Positions 1 to 5,221 of a stretch of 6,248 nt of DNA are shown piece after piece. The notes below the pieces were generated by a model. The model searched no databases. It had not been told where the DNA came from and saw nothing but the letters and a program-made list of their open reading frames with translations. A program made the position numbers and the translations under genes. The stretch is from Dehalococcoidia bacterium (GTDB lineage Bacteria > Chloroflexota > Dehalococcoidia > GIF9 > UBA5629), in assembly GCA_014384515.1 (NCBI GenBank), contig JACNFS010000073.1, forward strand, positions 1-6,248. Direction: 5' to 3'. Numbering within the stretch: the stretch's first letter is position 1; every line of letters begins with the position of its first letter.

Positions 1-48
1 AGATGCCCTATTTGTGGAGCCACCAAAGATAAATTCAGAAAGTTCTGA
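1..48 (+). CDS. C-terminal end of a rubredoxin/rubrerythrin-type protein (partial)
   Basis: Reading from base 1 gives fifteen residues, RCPICGATKDKFRKF, followed by a TGA stop at 46-48. The CPICGA knuckle followed by a short basic tail is the C-terminal half-site of a rubredoxin-like iron-binding domain. It closely resembles the end of the rubrerythrin at 4044-4652 (CPICGAPQSAFKK). The rest of the gene lies upstream of the window, so it cannot be told whether this is a rubrerythrin, a rubredoxin or another protein with a rubredoxin tail. Its position just before a desulfurase relic suggests that a related gene set once stood here. Confidence 0.7.
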   Translation, partial: RCPICGATKDKFRKF

Positions 49-64
49 TTAAAAGGGGGAGATA

Positions 65-112
65 AATCGAGTTTTGGAAACAAAGACTGAAAACAAACAG
101 TCTATCTCGATT
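65..112. repeat. Nested short inverted repeats upstream of the DUF438 gene
   Basis: AATCGAG at 65-71 is complementary to CTCGATT at 106-112. Inside it, AGACTG at 84-89 pairs with CAGTCT at 98-103 around an 8-nt A-rich loop. The two could form a nested stem. No T-run follows, so it does not look like an intrinsic terminator. Matches of this length are not rare by chance in about 100 bases, and part of the region is desulfurase relic. A function as an operator or leader structure is only a possibility. Confidence 0.2.
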
Positions 113-236
113 ATGCTGCTGCCGGTGCAGTATCGCTGAGGTGCTGGAGGAAATGTTACCCTATTTGTGGGAAGCGTACGGCAATCCCCGATCCCTCCAT
201 TCCTGGGGTGATGAAGCCGGGGAGGTTAGACTATGA
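94..236 (+). pseudogene. Degenerate 5' fragment of a cysteine desulfurase (nifS-like) gene
   Basis: Two frames together recover the N-terminus of a NifS/IscS protein. Bases 94-135 read QTVYLDYAA, equivalent to the usual YLDNAATTP start. A frame change near 130-137 then leads to EVLEEMLPYLWEAYGNP and SLHSWGDEAGE at 138-224. The second segment aligns without gaps to 1563-1649 of the intact gene, with 13 mismatches in 87 nt by eye. Many mismatches are synonymous or conservative, so the copy diverged as coding sequence before it broke. An in-frame stop at 88-90 precedes the first part, no start codon is seen, and the frame ends at TGA 234-236, inside the next gene's start. Everything beyond about residue 45 of the enzyme is absent. 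This is a relic and not a functional gene. It cannot be said whether the lost copy had a normal PLP site. Confidence 0.8.
221..225 (+). promoter_or_regulatory. Shine-Dalgarno site of the DUF438 gene, lying inside the desulfurase relic
   Basis: GGAGG lies 7 nt before the ATG at 233 and decides that start. The same bases are codons of the desulfurase relic. The equivalent place in the intact gene, 1644-1650, also reads AGGGAGG. The relic's reading frame stops at TGA 234-236, overlapping the ATG as ATGA. The ribosome binding site therefore seems to come from old coding sequence. Confidence 0.6.
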
Positions 237-1438
237 GTGAAGTATCTGCAAACAAAAAACGGATGTTAAAGGAGTTAATTAAGGCACTACATGCTGGAGC
301 GCACCCAGACGAAATGAAGGAAAAGTTCAAAGAGGTCTTGGAGGATATAGGTCCACTAGAGATCTCCAAAGTAGAGGAAGAACTTATCGAAGAGGGCATG
401 CCTACGCAAGAAGTGCGAAGGCTTTGCGATGTTCACCTTGCCGTTTTGAGAGACTCACTTGAGAAACCAAAGAGTGAAGTTCCGTCTGGTCACCCAATAC
501 ACATACTCTTGAAAGAGCATGAACTGGTAAAAATGTTTGTTGATGAAATCTCTGTTCTTCTTGCGGGAGTTGAACAGACTAAGGATTTTGAAGGAGTTGA
601 AAACCAGGCCTCAAGAATTGGAGAACTCTTGAGACATCTCAAAGAATATGAAAGGCACAAGATTAGAGAGGAAAACTGCCTGTTTCCTTATTTGGAGAAA
701 CATGGGGTAAGTCAACCACCAGCCATAATGTGGGCAGAACACGATGAGCAGAGGAAGGAGATCGAAGAAGCGAGCAAAACCCTAGAGAATAGGGAAGTTC
801 TTGAGTTCGGAGAGTTCAAAACAAAGCTCCTCTCACATCTCAAGAATCTGACTGACCTCATTCCAAACCACTTCTATAAGGAAGAGAACATACTCTTTCC
901 TACAGCGTTGACACTCATAGGTAACGAGGAGTGGCTGGAGATAAAAGCATCGATGGACGATTTGGGATATTGCTACTTCACGCCAAAGGAGGCTATTGGT
1001 GGAAAAGTAGGATTGGCAAAGGAAGTCAAAGAACAGGAAGGAGAAATAGCCTTTGAAACGGGCTCTATGGCACGGGAAGAATTAGAGGCTGTGCTGAATA
1101 CCTTACCCGTAGATATTACCTTTGTAGACAAAACGGACACAGTCCGATACTTCAGCCAGACCGAAGAGCGAATCTTCCCAAGGGCGAGGGCAATTATCGG
1201 TCGCAAGGTTCAGCAATGCCATCCTCAGGAGAGCGTTCATGTGGTTCAACAGATTTTGGATGACTTCAGAAGTGGTCAGCGAGACGTAGCACAGTTCTGG
1301 ATTCAGCTGAAAGAACGGCTGATTTACATTCGCTACTTTGCGGTTCATGGCAAGGAAGGAGAATATCTCGGCTGTTTAGAGGTTACCCAAGACATTACAG
1401 ACCTGAGAGAGATTGAAGGAGAGAAGAGGCTTTTGTGA
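233..1438 (+). CDS. DUF438 - hemerythrin HHE - PAS domain protein
   Basis: This 401-residue cytosolic protein has the three-part build of the COG2461 family. Residues 1-75 are a helical DUF438 domain. Residues 86-225 form a hemerythrin-like four-helix bundle, and residues 280-395 a PAS domain of the type found in this family. Candidate diiron ligands are visible: H96 in KEHE, H142 and E146/E147 in RHKIREE, H170-D171 in AEHDE, H202, and H213 with E217/E218 in NHFYKEE. The PAS part carries the typical ERIFPR, GRKVQ and CHP elements. There is no signal peptide or membrane segment. Hemerythrin centres bind O2 or NO and PAS domains sense ligands or redox state, so an oxygen or NO sensing role is likely, but it is inferred and no output domain is present. 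The protein ends at GEKRLL. A 76-nt gap separates it from nifS, so it may belong to the same transcript or a separate one. Confidence 0.9.
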   Translation: MSEVSANKKRMLKELIKALHAGAHPDEMKEKFKEVLEDIGPLEISKVEEELIEEGMPTQEVRRLCDVHLAVLRDSLEKPKSEVPSGHPIHILLKEHELVKMFVDEISVLLAGVEQTKDFEGVENQASRIGELLRHLKEYERHKIREENCLFPYLEKHGVSQPPAIMWAEHDEQRKEIEEASKTLENREVLEFGEFKTKLLSHLKNLTDLIPNHFYKEENILFPTALTLIGNEEWLEIKASMDDLGYCYFTPKEAIGGKVGLAKEVKEQEGEIAFETGSMAREELEAVLNTLPVDITFVDKTDTVRYFSQTEERIFPRARAIIGRKVQQCHPQESVHVVQQILDDFRSGQRDVAQFWIQLKERLIYIRYFAVHGKEGEYLGCLEVTQDITDLREIEGEKRLL

Positions 1439-1514
1439 GATGAACTCGGGATAGCTTGGCGCGGGAGAGGTTTATTCATGGTCAGCAGGAGGAGTCTGGC
1501 TTAAGAGGAAGGAA

Positions 1515-2696
1515 ATGAGGAAGGTTTACTTGGATAATGTTGCCACTACTCCAATACTGCTTGAGGCGGTGGAGGTAATGTTGCCCTATTTGCGGGAAGT
1601 CTATGGCAATCCCCAATCCCTCCACTCTTGGGGTGATGAAGCTAGGGAGGCAATAGACATAGCGCGGGAGCAGGTTGCTGCTCTCATTGCTGGTAATCCC
1701 GAGGAAATAGTTTTTACCTCCAGCGGCAGTGAAGCTAATAATCTGGCTATCAAAGGGTTAGCTCAAGCTCAGGCTGGCAAAGGGAAACATATAATTGTTT
1801 CCGCTGTTGAGCACTTTTCGGTGCTTCATGCCGCCCGAACCTTGGAAAAGGCTGGCTTTGAACTTACTATAGTGCCGGTGGATAAATACGGGCTCACCGA
1901 CCCCGATGAGGTAGCCAAAAATATCAGGAAGGACACGATATTGGTGTCCATTATGCATGCTAATGGAGAAGTAGGCACTATCCAGCCCGTTGCCGAGATA
2001 GGTATGAAGATAAAAGAGACTGGAGTACTCTTCCATACCGATGCTATCGCCAGCACCGGCAATATAGGAGTAGACGTGAAGGGGCTGGGAGTAGATGCCT
2101 TAAGCCTTGCGGGGAACCAGTTTTATGGTCCCAAAGGGTCAGGCGCTTTATGGGTACGCAAGGGGCTGCGCCTTATCCCTTTGATGGATGGAGGTGTACA
2201 GGAAGGTGGACGAAGGCCGGGCACGGAAAATGTACCGGCTATCGTTGGCTTGGGCAAAGCTGCCGAGTTAGCCCAAAGAGATATGCCCTCCCGGATGGAA
2301 AAGCTTTCCCACCTCAGAGACAAGCTAATCGACGGCATATTAACCACCATTGACCATGCTCTTCTTACTGGGCACCCTTCCCAGCGCCTTCCCCACCACG
2401 CCAGCTTTTGCATTGAGTTTATTGAAGGCGAAGCCATGCTGATGCTCCTTAACAGCCAGGGCATCGCCGTCTCCAGTGGCTCCGCTTGCACCTCCCAAGC
2501 TCTAAAAGCTTCCCATGTCCTTATTGCCATGGGCATTTCGCACGAAATTGCCCAGGGGTCTCTGCTTTTTGGCCTTGGGGTGGATAACAATGAAGGGGAT
2601 ATAGATTATGTCATAGAGAAATTGCCGCCAATCGTTAGTAAACTGAGACAAATGTCTCCGTTATATGCCAGATTCATGAAGGAGCACAGGGGGTGA
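1515..2696 (+). CDS. nifS: NifS/IscS-family cysteine desulfurase homologue lacking the PLP lysine
   Basis: This 393-residue protein is full length for class I desulfurases (fold type I aminotransferase class V). Seen: YLDN start, GNPQSLHSWG (31-40), FTSSGSEANN (67-76), H100 in VEH, D176 in HTDA, GPKG (205-208), RRPGTEN (233-239), and the mobile-loop persulfide cysteine C325 in SSGSACTS. What is odd is the cofactor site. The usual S-G/A-H-K before xxGPKG reads A199-G200-N201-Q202, so the Schiff-base lysine is glutamine (CAG at 2118-2120) and the phosphate-binding Ser and His are replaced. The second Asn of HANNE is G151, the Gln of DAVQ is A179, and the carboxylate-binding Arg of LRFSLG is L351. 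Family knowledge says these positions hold PLP and substrate. Normal desulfurase activity is therefore doubtful, although an A. fulgidus IscS without this lysine is known. An AGGAAGG site precedes the ATG, and nifU follows after 6 nt. It could be a cluster-assembly partner of IscU or a persulfide acceptor. Confidence 0.9.
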   Translation: MRKVYLDNVATTPILLEAVEVMLPYLREVYGNPQSLHSWGDEAREAIDIAREQVAALIAGNPEEIVFTSSGSEANNLAIKGLAQAQAGKGKHIIVSAVEHFSVLHAARTLEKAGFELTIVPVDKYGLTDPDEVAKNIRKDTILVSIMHANGEVGTIQPVAEIGMKIKETGVLFHTDAIASTGNIGVDVKGLGVDALSLAGNQFYGPKGSGALWVRKGLRLIPLMDGGVQEGGRRPGTENVPAIVGLGKAAELAQRDMPSRMEKLSHLRDKLIDGILTTIDHALLTGHPSQRLPHHASFCIEFIEGEAMLMLLNSQGIAVSSGSACTSQALKASHVLIAMGISHEIAQGSLLFGLGVDNNEGDIDYVIEKLPPIVSKLRQMSPLYARFMKEHRG

Positions 2697-2702
2697 GACA
2701 AT

Positions 2703-3134
2703 ATGCCAGTATATAGCGAAAAAGTAATGGAATATTTTATGAACCCCCGTAATGTCGGTGAGATTAAAGATGCTGACGGTATTGGTGAAGTGGGCAACCC
2801 CGTCTGCGGGGATATGATGACCTTTTACATCAAAGTGAAAGGCAATCGTCTTGAAGATGTCAAATTTCAGACTTTTGGCTGTGGTGCTGCTATTGCCGTC
2901 TCCAGCATGGTCAGTGAAATGGCAATAGGCAAAACCTTGGAGGAAGCTCTAACTATCACCCCCAGCATGGTAGCCCAGGAATTGGAAGGCTTACCCAAGA
3001 ACAAGTTCCATTGCTCTAACCTGGGAGCTCAGGCGCTACGGAAAGCAATTCGTGACTACGCCAACAAAAAGGGAATCAAGATCAAAGGTCTAGAAGAGAA
3101 AGGAGAAGAGGATGAAGAAGGAGAAGAAAGCTAA
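2703..3134 (+). CDS. nifU: IscU-type Fe-S cluster assembly scaffold (clostridial NifU class)
   Basis: This 143-residue cytosolic protein is the scaffold on which [2Fe-2S] clusters are built using sulfur delivered by a NifS/IscS partner. All three cluster cysteines are present: C35 in GNPVCGD, C60 in FGCGAAIA and C104 in KFHCSNLGAQAL. The regulatory aspartate D37 is also present, as are the N-terminal VYSEKVMEYFMNPRNVG signature and the LEEAL element. The protein is a single IscU domain without the Nfu domain of long nitrogenase NifU. The last 15 residues are an acidic tail, partly because that DNA also encodes the start of the next gene. It starts 6 nt after nifS, with a GGGGGTGAG ribosome site overlapping the nifS end, so the two are translationally coupled and very likely act together. 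Unlike its NifS-like partner, this scaffold shows no missing key residue. Confidence 0.95.
   Translation: MPVYSEKVMEYFMNPRNVGEIKDADGIGEVGNPVCGDMMTFYIKVKGNRLEDVKFQTFGCGAAIAVSSMVSEMAIGKTLEEALTITPSMVAQELEGLPKNKFHCSNLGAQALRKAIRDYANKKGIKIKGLEEKGEEDEEGEES
3101..3105 (+). promoter_or_regulatory. Shine-Dalgarno site of the zinc-ribbon gene, inside nifU
   Basis: AGGAG lies 6 nt before ATG 3112, within the nifU coding sequence. It supports the small overlapping gene as real and couples its translation to nifU. Confidence 0.6.
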
Positions 3135-3300
3135 ACAAGAAAGATGTATCTGTCCTTACTGTGAAGAGGAGTTGATTGTTGCCAGCTCCCCTCTGTGTCA
3201 GGCTTGTCGGGTAGTCTTTCTCCACTGCCTTAAATGCCAGATAACAGTGCTGGATAGGGAAGCCACTAATTGTCCTAAATGTGGCGAGCTGCTGAGCTGA
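3112..3300 (+). CDS. Nine-cysteine double zinc-ribbon miniprotein
   Basis: This 62-residue protein begins inside the last 23 bases of nifU in another frame and ends 10 nt before dsrE2. After a lysine-rich start (KKEKKAK) it carries CxCPYC (C12, C14, C17), CQAC (C29, C32), CLKC (C39, C42) and CPKC (C54, C57). Four CxxC knuckles in one short chain would suit two zinc-ribbon sites, or alternatively a small iron or Fe-S site. There is no export signal. The cysteine spacing and the good Shine-Dalgarno site argue that it is a real gene. I do not recognise a named family, and the function is unknown. Its place between the scaffold and the sulfur-transfer genes suggests an accessory role in metal or sulfur handling in the same pathway. 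Confidence 0.8.
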   Translation: MKKEKKAKQERCICPYCEEELIVASSPLCQACRVVFLHCLKCQITVLDREATNCPKCGELLS

Positions 3301-3310
3301 GGAGGAGGAA

Positions 3311-3793
3311 ATGGCTGATAAGGAAAAGATGACAATTATCGTTTTTAGCGGTGAAATGGACAAAGCCTTGGCTGCTTTTAATTTGGCTATTGGTGGGGCT
3401 ACTTCGGGGATGGAAGTGACTATGTTCTTTACCTTCTGGGGGCTTAATGTCATTAAGAAGAATGAAGGTGGCATTGAAAGCAAAGGGATAATGAGGAAGA
3501 TGCTCAATTTTATGAACCGGGGTGGTGCTAAGAGATTGCCTCTATCTAAATTCCATATGCTTGGAATGGGTGACTGGATGATGAAGAAGCTGATGAAGGA
3601 CGTCAACTTCCCCCACGTGGAAGAGCTCATGGCTGTAGCTAAAGAGTTCGGGGTTAAGTTCGTGGCTTGTACTACCAGCATGGGGATAATGGGAATTTCC
3701 AAGGACGCTTTTATCCCTGAAGTTGATAGTTTCGCTGGCGTAGCGACCTATCTGGCTGATGCCAAAGAAAGTAAGATAAACCTCTTTGTTTAG
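3311..3793 (+). CDS. DsrE2-type (DsrE/DsrF-like) sulfur-transfer protein
   Basis: This 160-residue protein has the size and signatures of the DsrE2 family: SGEMDKALAAFNLAIGGA (13-30), GMEVTMFFTFWGL (33-45) and VACTTSMGIMG (118-128). DsrE-family proteins carry persulfide sulfur on a cysteine and pass it to or from TusA-like partners. Here C120, in the conserved ACTTSMG element, is the only cysteine in the protein and so the only candidate carrier. The chain is unusually rich in methionine (16 of 160). The hydrophobic stretch at about 22-48 may pack in the core or touch the membrane, as has been suggested for DsrE2 proteins. It follows the zinc-ribbon gene by 10 nt with a GGAGGAGGAA ribosome site and precedes tusA by 10 nt. 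This is a gene pair known from sulfur-oxidising and other prokaryotes. Confidence 0.88.
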   Translation: MADKEKMTIIVFSGEMDKALAAFNLAIGGATSGMEVTMFFTFWGLNVIKKNEGGIESKGIMRKMLNFMNRGGAKRLPLSKFHMLGMGDWMMKKLMKDVNFPHVEELMAVAKEFGVKFVACTTSMGIMGISKDAFIPEVDSFAGVATYLADAKESKINLFV

Positions 3794-3803
3794 GAGCTAA
3801 CAG

Positions 3804-4034
3804 ATGAAAGCAGACGAAACTTTAGATTGTGTCGGACTCTATTGCCCTATGCCTATCGTCCATACTGCCAGGAAAATGAAGGAGCTAAAGACTGGACAGG
3901 TGCTGGAAATCCTATCTGATGACGAAGGTATAAAGGAAGATATGCCCAACTGGTGTAAGGCGACGGGCAATGAATGCTTAGTTATCCAAGAAGAAAAAGG
4001 GGTCTATCGGGCCTTTGTCAAAAAGTCAGGATAG
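3804..4034 (+). CDS. tusA: TusA/SirA-family sulfurtransferase
   Basis: This 76-residue protein is typical in length for TusA, the small carrier that takes a persulfide from a desulfurase or DsrE partner and hands it on for tRNA thiolation, cofactor synthesis or sulfur metabolism. The family motif CPxP is present as C14-P15-M16-P17 after ETLDCVGLY, with C14 the active cysteine. The motif is followed by the usual amphipathic helix (IVHTARKMKEL) and the strand GQVLEILSDDEG. Further cysteines stand at 9, 51 and 58. The AGGAG ribosome site at 3792-3796 overlaps the dsrE2 stop codon, and the next gene follows after 9 nt. Next to dsrE2 and a NifS homologue, TusA most likely moves sulfur between these proteins; the direction of transfer cannot be told. 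Confidence 0.93.
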   Translation: MKADETLDCVGLYCPMPIVHTARKMKELKTGQVLEILSDDEGIKEDMPNWCKATGNECLVIQEEKGVYRAFVKKSG

Positions 4035-4043
4035 GAGAAGTTA

Positions 4044-4652
4044 ATGTGGCGATGTACAGTATGCCAGCATATTGATCTAAGGGAAGCAGCTCCAGCCCAA
4101 TGCCCTGTCTGCGATTCGCCCCAAGACAAATTCGTTTCCTACGAGCCGCCAGCAGGTGGAGCCAAGACGTGGCAGAACCTAAAAGACGGTTTCATCGGTG
4201 AGTCTCAAGCCCATCAGCGGAATCTGGCTTTCGCCAGAAAAGCTGAGGAGGAGGGCCTCTCCCAGATTGCCAAGCTCTTCCGAGCCATCGCTGCCGCTGA
4301 AGGAGTCCATGCCTATAATCACCTTCGGCACTTGGGATTGGTGAGGGACACGCAAGAGAATTTGAACGCTGCTTTCGAAAGGGAGAATCTGGCTCAGGCT
4401 AAGATGTATCCCCGTTTTATTACGGAGGCTAACCAGGAAAACGCCCCTGGAGTTGCTTTGAGCTTCAGCCAAGCTAGAGACGTAGAACGAGGGCACGGTA
4501 AACTTTATGGGAAAGCTATGCAACATCTGATGGCGGAAAGAGAAACTACCTACTATGTCTGCCAGGTATGCGGCTACGTCTCCGACGGTCTCCTGCCTGA
4601 CAAGTGCCCTATCTGCGGTGCTCCTCAGAGTGCGTTCAAGAAAATAGACTGA
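4044..4652 (+). CDS. Rubrerythrin with rubredoxin-like motifs at both ends
   Basis: This 202-residue cytosolic protein has three parts. The N-terminal rubredoxin-like site has C4/C7 and C20/C23 (residues 1-30). The ferritin-like diiron bundle spans about 42-165. The C-terminal rubredoxin-like site has C173/C176 and C188/C191. Diiron ligands expected for rubrerythrin are visible: E53 in GESQAH, E86 and H89 in AAEGVHAYNH, E114, and E148 and H151 in VERGH. Aligned on the MYPRF element, the glutamate that swaps with histidine between redox states (E97 in D. vulgaris numbering) appears to be A117. Rubrerythrins reduce hydrogen peroxide in anaerobes using electrons passed through the rubredoxin centre. 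Two such centres on one chain could allow a longer electron path. It sits 9 nt after tusA, probably in the same operon, and would protect the cluster-assembly proteins from peroxide. Confidence 0.9.
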   Translation: MWRCTVCQHIDLREAAPAQCPVCDSPQDKFVSYEPPAGGAKTWQNLKDGFIGESQAHQRNLAFARKAEEEGLSQIAKLFRAIAAAEGVHAYNHLRHLGLVRDTQENLNAAFERENLAQAKMYPRFITEANQENAPGVALSFSQARDVERGHGKLYGKAMQHLMAERETTYYVCQVCGYVSDGLLPDKCPICGAPQSAFKKID

Positions 4653-4662
4653 GGGAACTGAC

Positions 4663-5193
4663 ATGGAAAATGAGCAAGTCAAGACTCTAGAGGGGCTTCA
4701 ACTTGCTATTCAGATGGAAGTTGATGGCAAGGAATATTACCAGAAAGCCAGCCAGGAAAGTGGTAACGAGTTAGGCAAACAGCTTTTTCAGTGGTTGTCT
4801 GCTGAAGAGGATAAGCACCGGCAGAGGTTTGAAGCAATATACAATGCTATCAAGAACAAGGAAGCTTGGCCAGAGGTGGCCATTCAGTCCCAGAGAGGAG
4901 AGAGGCTGGGCACCTTATTCTCCAGGGCGTTGGAGACAGCTGACGCCAATGTTAAGGACGTGCCTGCTGAGCTCCATGCTATAGACAAAGCTATGGATAT
5001 TGAAAACAAGACTCACTCTTTTTACAGGCTTCAGGGTGAAAAAGCTGCGTACGATGCTGAGAAGAAGTTCTACGAGTCTTTGGCTGCTGAAGAAAGGGGT
5101 CACTACCTGACTCTGGTAGACTATAGGGAGTATCTGATTGACCCAGCAGGTTGGTTCCGCAAAGCGGAGCACCATTCTCTGGATGGAGGCTAA
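4663..5193 (+). CDS. Ferritin-like diiron protein (COG1633 rubrerythrin-related)
   Basis: This 176-residue all-helical protein has no rubredoxin domain and no cysteine. Paired carboxylate/histidine motifs of a ferritin-like four-helix bundle are seen: E19 and E24 in MEVDGKEYY, E49 and H52 in AEEDKH, E114 in DIENKTHSFY, and E144 and H147 in AEERGHY. The C-terminal YLIDPAGWF followed by a short polar tail is typical of this group. Members are iron-binding proteins associated with peroxide stress or iron handling in anaerobes, but the exact reaction is not established. It starts 10 nt after the rubrerythrin, behind a GAGGGA ribosome site. The pair probably works together, perhaps in scavenging peroxide or storing iron for cluster assembly; that is inference from context. 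Confidence 0.85.
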   Translation: MENEQVKTLEGLQLAIQMEVDGKEYYQKASQESGNELGKQLFQWLSAEEDKHRQRFEAIYNAIKNKEAWPEVAIQSQRGERLGTLFSRALETADANVKDVPAELHAIDKAMDIENKTHSFYRLQGEKAAYDAEKKFYESLAAEERGHYLTLVDYREYLIDPAGWFRKAEHHSLDGG

Positions 5194-5208
5194 ACAGCAA
5201 TGGAAAAT

Positions 5209-5216
5209 GGAGGTGG
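5209..5216 (+). promoter_or_regulatory. Strong Shine-Dalgarno site of the sufC-like gene
   Basis: GGAGGTGG ends 5 nt before ATG 5222 and decides that start over the out-of-frame ATG at 5200. It lies in the 28-nt gap after the ferritin-like gene. Confidence 0.7.
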
Positions 5217-5221
5217 ACAAC

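Noticed and set aside
84..103. Hairpin as a terminator of the upstream rubredoxin-type gene
   Set aside because: The stem is only 6 bp and A/T-poor downstream bases do not form a T-run.
1479..1505. Eight-codon frame starting at an ATG in the gap before nifS
   Set aside because: It is too short to support, with no attenuator-like structure or codon bias.
1436..1505. Read-through past the DUF438 gene stop (next codons read DELGIAW)
   Set aside because: The protein already has the expected three domains and a plausible end. The extension has no recognised feature, so neither recoding nor a frameshift is supported.
2123..2590. 155-residue minus-strand open frame within nifS
   Set aside because: It is a shadow of the nifS-like gene, with no ribosome site or family resemblance.
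3082..3702. 206-residue open frame on the minus strand
   Set aside because: It lies antisense to the zinc-ribbon and dsrE2 genes, which have clear family motifs and ribosome sites. Its translation is low-complexity hydrophobic and serine/leucine rich, with no recognisable domain.
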